Source: Atherinomorus stipes
Lineage: Eukaryota > Chordata > Actinopteri > Atheriniformes > Atherinidae
Assembly (NCBI GenBank): GCA_023101725.1
Contig: JALJCO010003433.1
Coordinates: forward strand, 496,001-560,000
Direction of reading: 5' to 3'
Length of the DNA stretch: 64,000 bases
Of the stretch, positions 11,901 through 22,040 are shown piece after piece; within the stretch, counting starts at the first letter, position 1; every line of letters starts with the position of its first letter. The position numbers and the translations under genes were made by a program. The notes under the pieces are model-generated. The model was given only the letters and a program-made list of their open reading frames with translations. It had not been told where the DNA came from and made no database searches.

Positions 11901-13191
11901 GATATATTTCTTATTTGCGTGTGTGCTCCTTTTTCTTTATAATTTTAGATTAGATCCAGTTTTATTCAAAAATAATTCTGAGCGCTCACAGCTTCAATTT
12001 TGAAAGCAGGGAGCTTCATTTCCGGTCTATTTCTCTCTCTCTCTTTGGCTAGCTTGACGTAACGCTCCGCACCGTGGCGCACATCAGAGCGCAAACCGGC
12101 GTGGGTGCAGCAAGGATGGAAAGCAACCTACAGATTTGCATGTTTATTAAGCTTTAGACTTTCGACAGTTGCTGGTGTTGTGAACAAAGTATTCCCCCTC
12201 AGCAACTATTTGGTTACTGGAGTTGCTCACCGTAAGCGCGCACTGGCTACACATTAAAAAGAAAAAAGCCGGGGAGACAAGGGGGCGACGCCTGCTGCTG
12301 CAGGCATTGTACTCAACTTGTGTCATTTACATACTTTCCACCTCTTCAACGAAGATAATAATGCAATACACACATACAGGTGGCACTGCTGTAAACTTTG
12401 AGACATGTGCTGACTCCTTTTACGCACAAGCAAATTTCTCAATTTTACCGTCACATACAGCTCAATAAAGCTCAAGTCCACCTTTTATAACTAGCTTATT
12501 ACCTTAATTGTTGTGTTAATTGTTTTATTCAACAGCCTAATCGCATTTAATGAATTAAATTCTGAATGTGGTACAGAAAGCAGCAAGCACCGCTCTGAGA
12601 AGCGAGCGAAGCCTGACACGCCCATATCCAGATGTAGCTGTTCAGCACCAAAATGCATCAAAGATAAAATCAATCACTTGAATAATGACAAATACGAGAA
12701 GAAATATGTGTTTTCTTTTAACAAAAAAAACAACAACCACAAAACTAAGTGCCATGTTTGCTTACTTTTCTGTCTGTTACTTCTTCCCCCACAGCCTCCA
12801 CCACCCCGGAGCACTCCATTCCCGGGGTGACCGGCGGGGACGGCAGCCGGTCGTAAAGCCCCTGTCTGGCCATCAAGTCGGCAAAGTTAAGCCCGCACGC
12901 CTTAACTCGCACCAGAACCTCGCCAGCCTTGAGTGCCGGCTTCCCCTTCTTCACTTGCAGCTTGACTTTATCATAGCCTCCGTAGCCGGTGAGCACCAGA
13001 GCGCGGTAGGTGAACGTCTCCTCCTCGGGGACCTTCTCAGTGGTCGCCGCTGGGGTGGCGGCTGCCTCGGCGGCACCGGCGGGCGCGGACTCCGTCTTGG
13101 GCTGCTCGGCTTTAGGCTCCTCGGTGGGTTTGGTCTCCTGCTTCTGGTCCACGGCGTTTTGCTGCTGGGCAGGTGCGTCCTCTCCAGACAT
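5711..13191 (-). CDS. vat1: vat1, 5' part of gene (coding exons 1-2; continues beyond left edge)
   Basis: This is the 5' part of a gene for the synaptic vesicle membrane protein VAT-1 homolog, a zinc-free member of the medium-chain dehydrogenase/reductase (quinone oxidoreductase) family. The coding sequence seen is complement(join(5711..5918,12766..13191)), giving residues 1-211 plus the first base of codon 212. The family protein is about 390-400 residues, so roughly half is present. The splice phases agree: exon 1 ends on a full codon, exon 2 starts in phase 0 and ends in phase 1. Exon 3, which should open with the rest of the glycine-rich NADPH-binding turn, was looked for by eye on the minus strand in 1-5700 and not found, so it should lie to the left. 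VAT1 proteins are reported to act at membranes, with roles in lipid transfer and mitofusin binding; nothing here tests that. Identity rests on near-identity to remembered vertebrate VAT1 across both exons and on the neighbouring rnd2. Confidence 0.93.
5919..8329 (-). other. vat1: vat1 intron 1, distal part
   Basis: Non-coding sequence of the 6,847-base first intron of vat1 (5919-12765). Its main feature is a long C/T-rich stretch around 6985-7300, which creates long proline- and serine-rich open frames on the plus strand (6805-7478) through base composition alone. Nothing else in this part was recognised. Confidence 0.55.
6985..7300 (+). repeat. long polypyrimidine-rich tract
   Basis: About 300 bases of the plus strand are dominated by C and T, in irregular CCTT, TCTC and CCCT blocks with scattered purines. 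On the vat1 sense (minus) strand this is a polypurine tract. It is not a simple tandem repeat. Its skew could allow triplex (H-DNA) structure, though no long perfect mirror repeat was verified. Confidence 0.6.
8330..8413 (+). repeat. possible LINE or SINE 3' tail with A-run
   Basis: A segment reading cccctcgaggatcaatagag, followed by tgatttgattt, resembles the 3' end of fish non-LTR retrotransposons (remembered form: ccctcggggatcaataaag plus gatt-type repeats). A run of about 16 A follows at 8398-8413. Only the tail is seen; no reverse transcriptase frame is attached. Confidence 0.4.
8868..9770 (-). mobile_element. degenerate Tc1/mariner-like DNA transposon relic
   Basis: The segment follows a repeat common in fish genomes: an aaaaaagttgggaca start, ggtctgtagcatcccctc, atttgcatttcatgatgc-type text, ataccatcagagatgcaggc, and near the right end gactctgcctctctaaggtg, gacctgttgccagttaat and ttgagatgtgttgcc. 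The family encodes a Tc1-like transposase on the strand opposite to this reading, so here it would be on the minus strand. Much of the interior is missing and no transposase frame survives. The family call rests on a remembered consensus. Confidence 0.6.
9775..11500 (-). other. vat1: vat1 intron 1, middle part
   Basis: Non-coding intron sequence with an A-run at 9775-9788 and another at 10343-10354. No gene, RNA or recognised repeat was seen. The short frames at 10209-10451 and 10947-11303 look like chance. Confidence 0.5.
11505..11605. promoter_or_regulatory. CpG-dense patch inside vat1 intron 1
   Basis: About 100 bases contain roughly a dozen CpG dinucleotides (for example gcgtcgcgcctcgccc and ctaccgtcgctcccgg) inside an intron otherwise very poor in CpG. 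A second, weaker cluster lies at 12055-12110 (aacgctccgcaccgtggcgc). The patch is 1.2 kb inside the gene from exon 1, so an alternative promoter, an enhancer or an unmethylated insertion are all possible. There is no direct evidence of function. Confidence 0.4.
11731..11764 (+). repeat. (CTTT)n microsatellite
   Basis: About seven tandem CTTT units follow a short T-run. Confidence 0.9.
11765..12765 (-). other. vat1: vat1 intron 1, proximal part
   Basis: Non-coding sequence next to exon 1, with a (CT)n run near 12031-12042 and the weaker CpG cluster at 12055-12110. No coding segment was recognised. Confidence 0.5.
12766..13191 (-). CDS. vat1: vat1 coding exon 1 (residues 1-142)
   Basis: The exon encodes 142 residues. 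Residues 1-57 form a variable tail rich in Ala, Glu, Lys, Pro and Gln with no structure I recognise, as in other VAT1 proteins. The conserved fold begins around residue 58. Landmarks are LTGYGGYDKVKLQ (67-79), ACGLNFADLMARQGLYDRLP (98-117) and VTPGMECSG (121-129), all hallmarks of VAT1. The start is the ATG at 13191-13189, in good context (CACC before it). The reading frame stays open 17 codons further upstream, but only to a GTG, so the family-like MSGED start is chosen. The donor is AAA|GTAAGC at 12766/12765. The exon is much more GC- and CpG-rich than its surroundings. A 178-codon open frame on the opposite strand is only its shadow. Confidence 0.95.
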
Positions 13192-13530
13192 GGTGCAGAA
13201 AGCTATGTGAGACGGGGATGACTCTGGAAAATGACTTTTCACTTTTTGTGAATGTTGCTGCCGTGGACGGGCTTGCTGTTTGGCTGCGTGTGCTTGCCTT
13301 GCAAGTCAAAGAAAATGTGAGAGTCAGAGCTTCTTTCTCAGCAGTCTTGCATGGAGACACAAACCCCGACAAAGTGGGCTGATCAGTGGCCAGTGGCTGT
13401 CAACGCCGCGCTCTGACAGAGAGTGTGAGTGGGACGAGACAGAGGTAGACTGGAAAACACGGAGTGCTGATGAAATTCAGGGATTGGCTTGTGTGATTGG
13501 CGAGGTTTGGCTGTTTATGGAGCTATAAAT
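13192..13530 (-). promoter_or_regulatory. vat1: vat1 5' leader and probable promoter
   Basis: This is the stretch upstream of the vat1 start codon, read on the minus strand. Two CCAAT boxes lie 13 bases apart (13483-13487 and 13496-13500), about 295-310 bases upstream of the ATG. No TATA box is placed sensibly downstream of them, which fits a CpG-type promoter. A four-codon upstream ORF (13338-13352, Met-Gln-Asp-Cys-stop) may lie in the leader. The transcription start is not visible, so the promoter limits are an inference. Confidence 0.5.
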
Positions 13531-16521
13531 AAAGTCCATATTGCATCAAGCACTATCGTGATTTGCAAAAAATAACTATTTAGGGTGAAAAGCAAATAAA
13601 GTTAAAACCTTTTGTTTAATCTGTTGATTTCTGCAAAGCTCTATAAGCTCATTAAATGGAAACATTCCTAATTAGAGAGTGGGGAAATGCAGCTTGCCAA
13701 ATAAAAAAATATCTTAAAAAAGCCTCAGATAAACACTTATTTGTCTAATAAACATCTGACAGACAAAAATATTGTTTGTTTGAGTTAGCTCAGTTCTAAT
13801 GAACCACAAGTCAGTAAGAGTAATTTCAGCCTGCATTTGCTGGCTGTTTACTGCTGCATGTTTTGCAGTGAGGTTTGTGAAACACCAGCAATCAGAGGAA
13901 ACGTCTGTTTATGCGGCCTATTCTGCAGTTGGGTTTGCAGGAACATTTGGCCTGCGTATGGCTCATTGTTGGAACTTCCCCACACAGGCAGTTCAGAAAA
14001 ATATGAGTTTGTGTTGAGAACATGCCAATATTTGATGAAATGCTACAATCTGCATTGTATTCCTTGGCTTCAGTTGAGGAGGATCCAGAGCCGTGGGGCA
14101 GCCTGACTTCTCCGCCAGAGCAAGTGCAGGTGGGGCAAGGGCGTCCACAGACTTGCAGGTTTGAACTTTACTGACATTTGCGTGTTTCTTTCAGGATGGG
14201 AAGGCTTTTGCATGAAAGAAACCAAGTTGCACACGTTTTGTGATCATAGCATCCCTTAATGTTGGAATTGACAGAAAAAGAAACCAGCATGTACGTATAA
14301 CTGAGACTAGCTCAGTGCCTACTCAGATGGGGTGACCACAGGCAGAGTGGAGAGACACCTTGTGGCCATAAAGTGCTGCTCAGCACTTCTGAGGCCAACA
14401 TCAGCAACGTCCCAGTCAATATACAACAGGGGCTTAATGATGAAGGATGTAGGCATTATTGATATCCAGCTTTGACACAAGCAAACTGCTACAAGCAGAT
14501 GTTTGTTCTCTCTAACTGCACTGAGCCACTTTGAATATACATCACTCTGCTGTGGAATGGAGACAGTATGGAAATGTGCCAACGAGGCACAGATAGGAAC
14601 CTGAATTAGACTGCAGGATGGAGGCTGAAAGCATCAGAGAGGGGGAATAAAACAAATGCCTTCTGCATTATTTTCACAGAGTAGCCAAGATTTTGGAGTT
14701 TGATCAGCAGCTAAACCATATTTGATACTTATCAATCAGGAAATAGCTGGAGTTAAAGGAAAATAGGAACAAATATGTACTGCCTGGGACACCTGGTGTG
14801 GTTAGAAGACTTTCTATATCATCTAAGTAGGTTACAGAGTGCTTAATGTTGCTCAGTAATCATCCTGGATAGAGTACTGTGTCACCACTCTGCCAGGCAA
14901 ATATACTGAGTCTGCAGGGAGTCTGAGGATGTGTGTGGCTCAACTGCAAACACACACATTTCATTTCCATTAATGCTGGGCAAATACCGGGATTTATAAC
15001 AAATCTATGAAAAGAAATCAAATTCAAATCCCCCACATGGCTGCCAGCATGAATTATTACTGCAGATGTAATATTAATACCTTCATGTGGCTGTGGTGAC
15101 TTATCTGCTTATCACTGGCTCTATTAAGGTGCTTAAATGTTTTATTGGTTTATTAAGTCTGGCTGTCTTGCATTAAGGTAAATGTTATCATTTCTATGAC
15201 ACCATTTTCAGGCAATACTCTTTACCCATTTCAGTGCTGCTATGAGGAAGAAAGATGTTTCAGCCCCTCTCGGTTATGAACCTTATTGAGTTGGCTGATG
15301 CACAGTGGCCCTGGGGTCGAACTCAGCAGGATTAGACAAAGCAGAGCAATATTAGACAAAATACAAGAGTACAAAAAGAAAAGCCTAACCTTCCAACCTC
15401 AAATATCAAAATATAAAACAGAAGGAAGACAAAGGAAAATACAATATTTTGCAAAATACTACGATTTTTCACCCCAACAAAAAAAGAAAATGTGACATAC
15501 GACATATTGAACGTGACGTGAAAAAGACAACAAAATGCATTACATCGTGTGAAAAACTTTAACTGAATAATAGAAAACAATATAACTGCATTTACCCATC
15601 ACTTGACAAAATATAGCGACAAAAGACAACATAATATCAGAAAATTGCATTTCATCATTTCACAGCTGTTTTGCAATGTTTTTTTTATGTTTGGACTCTA
15701 GTAATAAATAAATACAAATAAGTTCTTTCACTTAAGCACTGTAATAAAGTCTATCTGTTTGTATCTGTACTTGGGTAATTTCCATTTTACATGACTTTGG
15801 GCTTCCACTATGGTTGGCACGTGAACCATAACAAATGAGAAGACTCAAGGGAGCTTACTAAGACTATATTTTTATTAACAAAAGGAACCAATGTAACACA
15901 AACCAAATCAAATGAAACCCAATTCAAACAAACTGCTGCAAGGCCCAGGGGGTAAGATGGACTGGGGTGCACCCAGCACAGACCTTTTATGGTAAGTTGG
16001 AGATGGTGGCCAGCTGTTACCAATCCATATTCACCTAACCTGAAACAGAAATGTAAAACACATCATATAAGCAAAACTAAATAAGGCCTGGGGGCTGTCA
16101 CAACTGTGTTTGTGTGACTTCAGTTGAAGTTACTTAAAAAAAAAAAAGTTGTAAAATACAGCAAAGTGGTCCAGATGAAACCATTCTCCAGCCTGTCTGA
16201 CCAATAACAGCCAAAAAGCAGTATGATGTCACAGTTTCATTTCAGGTGCACATGAGTTGTTAAAAATCCCACCAAATTCTGATTTTTAACTTCTAAACTT
16301 AAGTGTCAAAACAACAACAAAAGACATTTGTGTGTGAGAGCTTTGGTTTTTCTTCTTTCTGCTCCAATCAATCATTTTACGACCCCTCAGAATTTTCTGA
16401 GCTATACTGTATAAAGTAGTTCAAACTGTCCATTTGCAGTATAAATGATCTAAAATCATATTTAGTATATTTATTTAGTAATTTAATATTTTATCTATCT
16501 GAAATACAGTTCTTTGTATGG

Positions 16522-16523
<2 letters not shown>

Positions 16524-16566
<43 letters not shown>
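16524..16566 (+). repeat. (CA)n(TA)n microsatellite
   Basis: About 16 CA units run directly into five or six TA units. Confidence 0.95.
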
Positions 16567-17176
16567 AATATACAGTGTATATTTCAGATTTTTGTTTATT
16601 TAGTTCGTATATTGTTGTTTGTTTGAATTGTTATTTTGTATTTTGATGCATTTTTTGACTTGGGCGCCCACTTATAACCTGTATAGCTTCTGGGGAGTCC
16701 CAATATGCAGGTCTGGCTCTTATGATGGAGACTATTGTCCTATGCTGCATTTTATAATGATTTGTCAATAAATAAATTGAAATTGAAATGAAATTTATAT
16801 TTATCAAATATAGGTTTTTGTGCTGGACTTCTGTTTGTATTATTCCTAAACAACCAGACAATAATTAGGACTTAGTACTAACATTTTCAACTTGGGCTAC
16901 TTTATTTTTCTTCACATTACTTTGTGTTAGTTGACTTTATTTTACTTTTCTTCCTGATACTACATTTGCATTTCATTGATGTTTGCCCCTTTTTTTGTGT
17001 GGAGATGCTGCTGAGTCCCTAAACCTCTATAAGGATAAATAAAGTCGATATCTACCTTATTTAGGTACTCTGAAAAAGTCTCTTACTGCACCTCAAGACC
17101 ACCATTATTACACTATGATTTTTTAATGCCCTCTGTTAGATTTGAAGCATTTGTTTTGTCTTAAGTAAATAAGTCA

Positions 17177-17213
17177 ATAAAAACAAACAAAACAAAACAA
17201 AACAAAACAAAAC
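17177..17213 (+). repeat. (AAAAC)n microsatellite
   Basis: A short tandem array of AAAAC units, about five clean copies. Confidence 0.9.
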
Positions 17214-18287
17214 CCCTACTGTTATTTGAGATTTAATCTTCCAGCCTTGTAACCAACCCTAACCCTCACAAAAGGATTTTAAAGAATATTTTCTTGACAG
17301 AAAGTTGCAGAAGAACCTCAAAGAATAAGTCACTGACTCCTCACCAGTTCAGCCTTTAATTATCTGCATATTTACTTGCTGTGGTCACCCTGTTATTACT
17401 TATTATACTGAATTACTATTAAACTAAATGCTCTTCTTTGATTAATGCGTGGATGTAATGAATTTTCTTGCAGAGACAAATCTTTAATTGAACAAAGCAG
17501 TCATGATACATCATGCACGGCAGTGCAGGACACTTCACCCACCTGCTGGCAGGTGGAGCAGACTGTGTTGGATAGTCAGCATGAGAGTGAACGTAAATAA
17601 CCCTTTATTTACTGTAAGACCACATGCCCACACATACTGTATCAGTGTTTGAGCAAATATGAGTCATGTGACTGTTTTGTGGTCTGGAGAGTCCTCTTGT
17701 TATTTGTGGTGTATTTTTTTATCCCTTCATTTTCAGTTATTTGAAATATCAAGTTGTCTTAGAAATAAAACCAACCCACAAGATGTTTGTGATGTGGATA
17801 CAGTGGAGCTTTATGCTTGCAAATGAAAAAAAAGGGAGAAAATCTTGATTAATAAAACAAACCATTGCCCACTGCATTTATTTTGTTCATTTCACTTCTA
17901 AAAAAGATTCTAATAATCTGCAGCCCATGTCCCATAATGTATTTGGACCAGGGATGATAGATACAAAAGCATGCTCTGGTTATGAGTAAATACCACCACC
18001 TGCTGTTCAACTGATTCCAACAAGTCAGATTAAATGACAATAACCATCTTATTCATCCATCCATTTTTAATATCTAGTTAATCCTTTTTAAGGTCACTAT
18101 TGGACTGGAGCCGACCACAGGCACAAGATATCTGAAATATTGTACTTTCACACTTCTCTATAACAGTCAATGTAAAATGCTAAAAGTTGAACATTTTATG
18201 CCAAAAGCAGCTTTGCAGGTAACTGCATCAGCAACAAAGATGAGCAAGCAAGTAACTTTATATTAACACTGATGAATGACTTCAGAG

Positions 18288-18589
18288 TGGGGATCGACCA
18301 ATACAGACTTATTTAGGGCCGATACCAATATTTTCTCATCGGCCTAAGCTGATAGCTGATACAGCCTGCCAATATTTGGAGCCAATACTGCTTTTGACAC
18401 CCAAATTAATGTAATGAAGGATACAATGAAAAATGATTTTAAACTCTTCTCATCTAAAAAAACAGAACAAAGCACTTGAAAAAGATATACTGTATAAAAA
18501 AGAAACAGTGCGCTTGTAAACAAATATGAAATAGAAGCATTCGTATCGAACCAAACCAAACTGAACTTTTTGTGTCGTACCCCAGTTGT
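18288..18589 (+). mobile_element. fragments of non-autonomous DNA transposons
   Basis: The segment ggggatcgaccaatacagac, followed by agggccgataccaatatttt and further gctgata repeats, resembles a common fish repeat built on CCGATA motifs. A second piece (gtatcgaaccaaaccaaact, then gtgtcgtacccc) resembles the inner end of another fish element. Both are truncated and no terminal repeats pair up. This is recognition by memory only. Confidence 0.4.
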
Positions 18590-19182
18590 GTCCTGATTTC
18601 TTATTTTTTTTGCATGTTTGTCACACTTATATGTCTCAGATCATTAAACAAATTTAAATGTGAGACAAAGATAACACAAGTAAACACAAAATGCAGTTTT
18701 TGATTGAAGATTTTCATTAGTAAGGGGTGGGGGTGGTCCAAACCTCCATGGCCCTGTATGAAAAAGTGATTGCCCCCCACCCCTGTTAAAACATAAATTA
18801 ACTGTGGTTTATTACATCTTTGGAAAGCTGAGTTCAATTTCTCTACCCACACCTAGGTTGGATTACTGCCACACCTGTTCTCAGTCAAGATATCACTTAA
18901 ATAGGACCTGCCTGACGAAGTTAAGTAGACCAAAAGATCCTCAAAAACTAGACATCATGCTGCGATCCAAAGAAATTCAGGAAAAAAATAAGAAACAAAG
19001 TAATTGAGATCTCTCAGTTTGGAAAAGGTTACAAAGCCATTTCTAAGCTTTGGGACTCCAGAGAACCACAGTGAGAGCCATTATCCACAAATGGTGAAAA
19101 CATGGAACAGTGGTGAACCTTCCCAGGAGTGGCCGGCCGACCAAAATTACCTCAAGAGCACAGCGACGACTTATCCAAGAAG
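18590..19182 (+). mobile_element. 5' part of a Tc1-like transposon with broken transposase start
   Basis: The left subterminal region is recognisable (cctgatttcttatt, gcatgtttgtcacac, then acacaagtaaacacaaaatg), and the 5' end of a Tc1-type transposase gene follows from about 18957. Pieces of the paired helix-turn-helix DNA-binding region survive in different frames: MLRSKEIQEK near the start, then SGRPTKITSRAQRRLIQE at about 19128-19182. Frameshifts and a stop separate them. The catalytic half is absent: the element is cut off by the GT/AT microsatellite that starts at 19183. The terminal inverted repeat also seems trimmed. It is a dead copy. Confidence 0.8.
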
Positions 19183-19192
19183 TGTGTGTGTG

Positions 19193-19231
<39 letters not shown>

Positions 19232-19269
19232 TATATATGTATATATATATATATACATATATACATATA
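19183..19269 (+). repeat. (GT)n(AT)n compound microsatellite
   Basis: About six GT units pass into long AT runs with occasional GTAT interruptions, ending in acatatatacatatag. It abuts the broken end of the Tc1-like copy, and its low complexity gives rise to the Ile/Tyr-rich open frames on both strands. Confidence 0.95.
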
Positions 19270-19941
19270 GTAGCAACAAATATAGACCTAAAATATTGGC
19301 CGGCTAATGTATCAGTCTACTGTATGCTTACTTCAGACTGAACTTGTCTTGAGTCCTCACAGACAGAAATGTGTAGCCAGTCTGACTAATGCCATTTATA
19401 AGAAATACATGGCAAGGCACTTCCCGTGTATCTCATACAAGATGTTCGTCAGGCTGGCATGCCAGGCCAAGAAATGTGAGGACCAGTGTTGAGTCTGTGA
19501 CATTTACTGGTTATGGATAAGAATTAATTTGAGATGATGAAATGTTTGGTAGTGGAGATAACCAATATTAGTTCTCTTATTGAATAAATACTTAAAATGA
19601 TAATATAAAAAGAACAAATTTGGCAAGTTCTATAACAATAACAGTATTACTGTCACAGGGCTGTTGTTTGATTTCTAATTCACAGTTTGACCTGATGGAA
19701 GTAGAAATATCTAAAGGAGCTTTTCAAACCTCACTGCACTGTATCATAGCAACCCCAGGTGCTGCTTATCTTGGCTTTACTAAGTGAAGAAAGTTTGTCA
19801 GGTGGAATTAAACAAATGTCAAGGGCTAAAGTGGTTTATCTAGATAAAGACTCAGAGGCTAAAGTCTCTAACCAATCACTAGTTTTGAAAACTGTGAAGT
19901 TGCGTAGTGTTGCTGCAGCAAACTGAATACAGAGTTCTACG
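19270..19941. other. intergenic sequence between two transposon relics
   Basis: No gene or element recognised. The segment is unremarkable in composition. Confidence 0.5.
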
Positions 19942-20733
19942 CTGCTCAAAAATAAAGGGACACATAATCATCATCATCATGCAACTCAAAGCCTGTCACA
20001 CTTCTTGCATACTGTGTCCAGTTAGGAAGTAAAACTGTAAATCAATTTTATCTGCTGTGGCAGACAGAAGGTAAGATCAGTATGAGGCAATGAGTAAGAT
20101 AACTGACAAAGCAGTGGTCCTGCAGGTGGTTGCCACAGACCATTTCCCCATTGTCATCCCTTCTGGATGATTTTTGGTCATGTTTGTGCTCTGCCAGTGC
20201 CCTCACCACTAGAGGTAACATGAGGCAGAGTCTGCAACCGACAGAAGTCGCTCAGGCAGAGCAGCTCATCCAGGATAACACATCAATGTGTGCTGTAGCG
20301 AGAATGAGGACTGCCAGAATCCTGATATGTGTGATGATACATCTCCTAATGCAAAGTCAGGTTGATGTCATTCAACTCTCTTTGCTCCTCACAGGTATTC
20401 TTAATGGAGGCTGTTTCTACAGTATGAAGCTGGTGCAAAAGAACCTCCCAAAGCTCTTCACATGCTTTTCTGAAATAGTGAGGACTGGTGTTCCTGAGAT
20501 AGAAAACCTCAGCGAAATGACCTCCACTAATGTGCATGTTTCTGCTCAGTCAGAAACAGACTCCATGAGGGTGGTATGAGGGCATGACGTTCAGAAGTGG
20601 AGTCTGTACTCACAGCTCAACACCGTGCAGCCTGTTTAGCAAATTTGCCATTGGTGTCCTGTCTTTTCACGGATGAGAGTAAGTTCATAGTGAGCACATG
20701 CGACAGACGTGAGAATCCTACGCTCCCTGCTAC
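19942..20733 (+). mobile_element. Tc1/IS630-like transposon relic, 5' part
   Basis: The start ctgctcaaaaataaagggac matches a widespread fish DNA transposon. Downstream, the protein-coding part is recognisable but broken: catgaggcagagtctgcaac, caggcagagcagctcatcca, then ctccatgagggtggtatgag and cacggatgagagtaagttca, where the first catalytic Asp region (family pattern FTDES) reads as FTDESKF. The open frame at 20130-20579 spans this remnant out of its original frame for part of its length. An hAT-like element interrupts it at 20734, and it resumes at 21723. Confidence 0.75.
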
Positions 20734-20814
20734 CAGAGGTGGAAAAAGTACAGAAAAAATGCAGTTAAGTAAATTTATCTTTACTTTGCTTAAATTCTAC
20801 TCTATTCTACTTTA

Positions 20815-20905
20815 GGTGAGCCAGTAAGAGTCTCTCCAGGACTTTCATGATGTGAGATGTCAGGGCAACTGGTCTGTAGTCATTTGGTTCTGCTGGCTGA
20901 GGTTT
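20815..20905 (-). pseudogene. LINE reverse transcriptase fragment
   Basis: Read on the minus strand, about 31 codons are open and contain NDYRPVALTSHIMKVLERL. This is the conserved N-terminal reverse transcriptase block of fish CR1/L2/Rex-type LINEs (family pattern DYRPVALTS..MK..E). Nothing else of the LINE is attached. It sits inside the hAT-like element, so it was either captured by that element or inserted there. Confidence 0.75.
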
Positions 20906-21075
20906 TTTTAAAAATCACATTAACCCACGGCTCTTTTTTCTTTCTATAGATACATAAATCTGAAATTCACTTGTCTCAATAAACAAATGAGCACAATGAC
21001 TGCTTATTTTAAGAAATGTAATAAAGCTCCACTGAATACTAACATTGGACAATGTGTCAACATTTGCATGACGCT

Positions 21076-21308
21076 GCTGTCGGGTGCAAACCTCCTATGT
21101 CCAAAACGGTTATCAGACAAAAAACATGTGGCTTTGAGAAACCTGGACATCATCATCATCAAACTTTGGATTGAATTTTTTACATTAAAGTCGAAATTTA
21201 TTCTTTTTTTAATTTACTTATTGGATATTTTCACCAAATGAAGCTCACGTGAAGTAAGGGTTTTTTTTAATTATGTAAAATGGAGATAGGAGGTTTGTAC
21301 CCGACAGC
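21076..21308. repeat. internal 28-base inverted repeat in the hAT-like element
   Basis: The arms at 21076-21103 and 21281-21308 pair at 26 of 28 positions (left arm starts gctgtcgggtgcaaacctcc) around a spacer of about 177 bases. It could be the trace of another palindromic element, or a structural part of this hAT family. Confidence 0.75.
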
Positions 21309-21722
21309 GATCATGATGAAGTTGTTGCTTTTTTTTGCATTTGAACACAAAGAGCTGCTGAGATTTGGTTGAGGAATTCCTTAATCTCTTCTACAGGAAT
21401 TCAACCGTCAGCCTCCTCCGTCTCCATCTCCTGCTCAGCATCATCATCATCAGTGAGATTTCCTTTGAGTGGACGATACGACGAACAATCCATAACGTTC
21501 TACATAAAACCCGTTCAGGCTCATTTTTCTCTTCCTGCATTTCATGTTTACTCAGTAATGGGGAAGGTTTCCAAAGTAGTGAAATAAAGTACTTGGGTCA
21601 AAATGTACTTGAGTAAAAGTAAAATGACCTTTTTCAAAAACGACTCAAATATTACAAATTACTGACAAAAACTACTCATTTACAGTAACGTGAGTGAATG
21701 TAGCCAGTTATTTCCACCTCTG

Positions 21723-22040
21723 CCTGCAACATTCTCCAGCATGACTGGAGAACAGATTCTTGGAGGGCCACAGTCCTCCACGTGCGAGCCAGAGGTACCG
21801 TGCCTGCCATAAGCCAAAGTACTGGGATTAGATCCTCAGACCTGTTGTCAGACCATATGCTGCTGCAGTGGGACCCGGGTTCCCCTGACGCATGACAACG
21901 CTCGGCTTCATGTGGCTGGAGTGTGTCAGCAGTTCCTGCATGACGAAAGCATTGACACTAGAGACTGGCCTGCCCGTTCACCAGACCTGCATCCAATCCA
22001 GCACCTCCGGGACCGGGACACGCTGGCTCGTTCCATCCAC
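21723..22040 (+). pseudogene. Tc1/IS630-like transposon relic, catalytic 3' part
   Basis: This resumes the relic broken at 20733 (cctgcaacattctccagcat). The second catalytic Asp motif is readable as DNARLHVAGVCQQFLHDES, followed by DWPARSPDLHPIQHLRD. In the family the last part is NPIEH..D, where Glu is the third catalytic residue; here it reads Gln. With frame breaks upstream and loss of the 3' end after about 22040, the copy is inactive. Confidence 0.8.

Larger units (their letters stand above)
13531..18287. other. intergenic sequence between vat1 and rnd2, first part
   Basis: AT-rich non-coding DNA. No exon, RNA gene or full mobile element was recognised. A possible non-LTR retrotransposon tail is at about 17015-17060 (ctctataaggataaataaag). 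Open frames such as 13799-14106 and 15286-15580 are short and lack coding character. A tandem ccctaaccct at 17250 is too short to be telomere-like. Confidence 0.5.
20734..21722 (+). mobile_element. non-autonomous hAT-like element inserted in the Tc1-like relic
   Basis: The element is 989 bases with terminal inverted repeats: the left end begins CAGAGGTGGAAAAAGTAC and the right end, reverse-complemented, begins CAGAGGTGGAAATAAC (first 12 bases identical). It is flanked by an 8-base duplication, CCTGCTAC (20726-20733) and CCTGCAAC (21723-21730), with one mismatch. Eight-base duplications are typical of hAT transposons. The right subterminal part carries the usual gtacttgagtaaaagtaaaa. There is no transposase frame. 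Inside are a LINE fragment and a 28-base inverted repeat. Confidence 0.85.

Noticed and set aside
12685..13221. 178-codon plus-strand open frame
   Set aside because: It is the antisense shadow of vat1 exon 1; its length comes from the GC-rich codons of that exon.
13192..13242. 17-residue N-terminal extension of vat1
   Set aside because: The frame is open upstream but begins at GTG, not ATG. The ATG at 13191 has good context and gives the family-like start.
13521..13532. tataaataaa as a TATA box for vat1
   Set aside because: On the vat1 strand it would lie upstream of the CCAAT boxes, the wrong order for a core promoter.
17245..17262. ccctaaccct as telomere-like repeat
   Set aside because: Only two units; far too short to mean anything.
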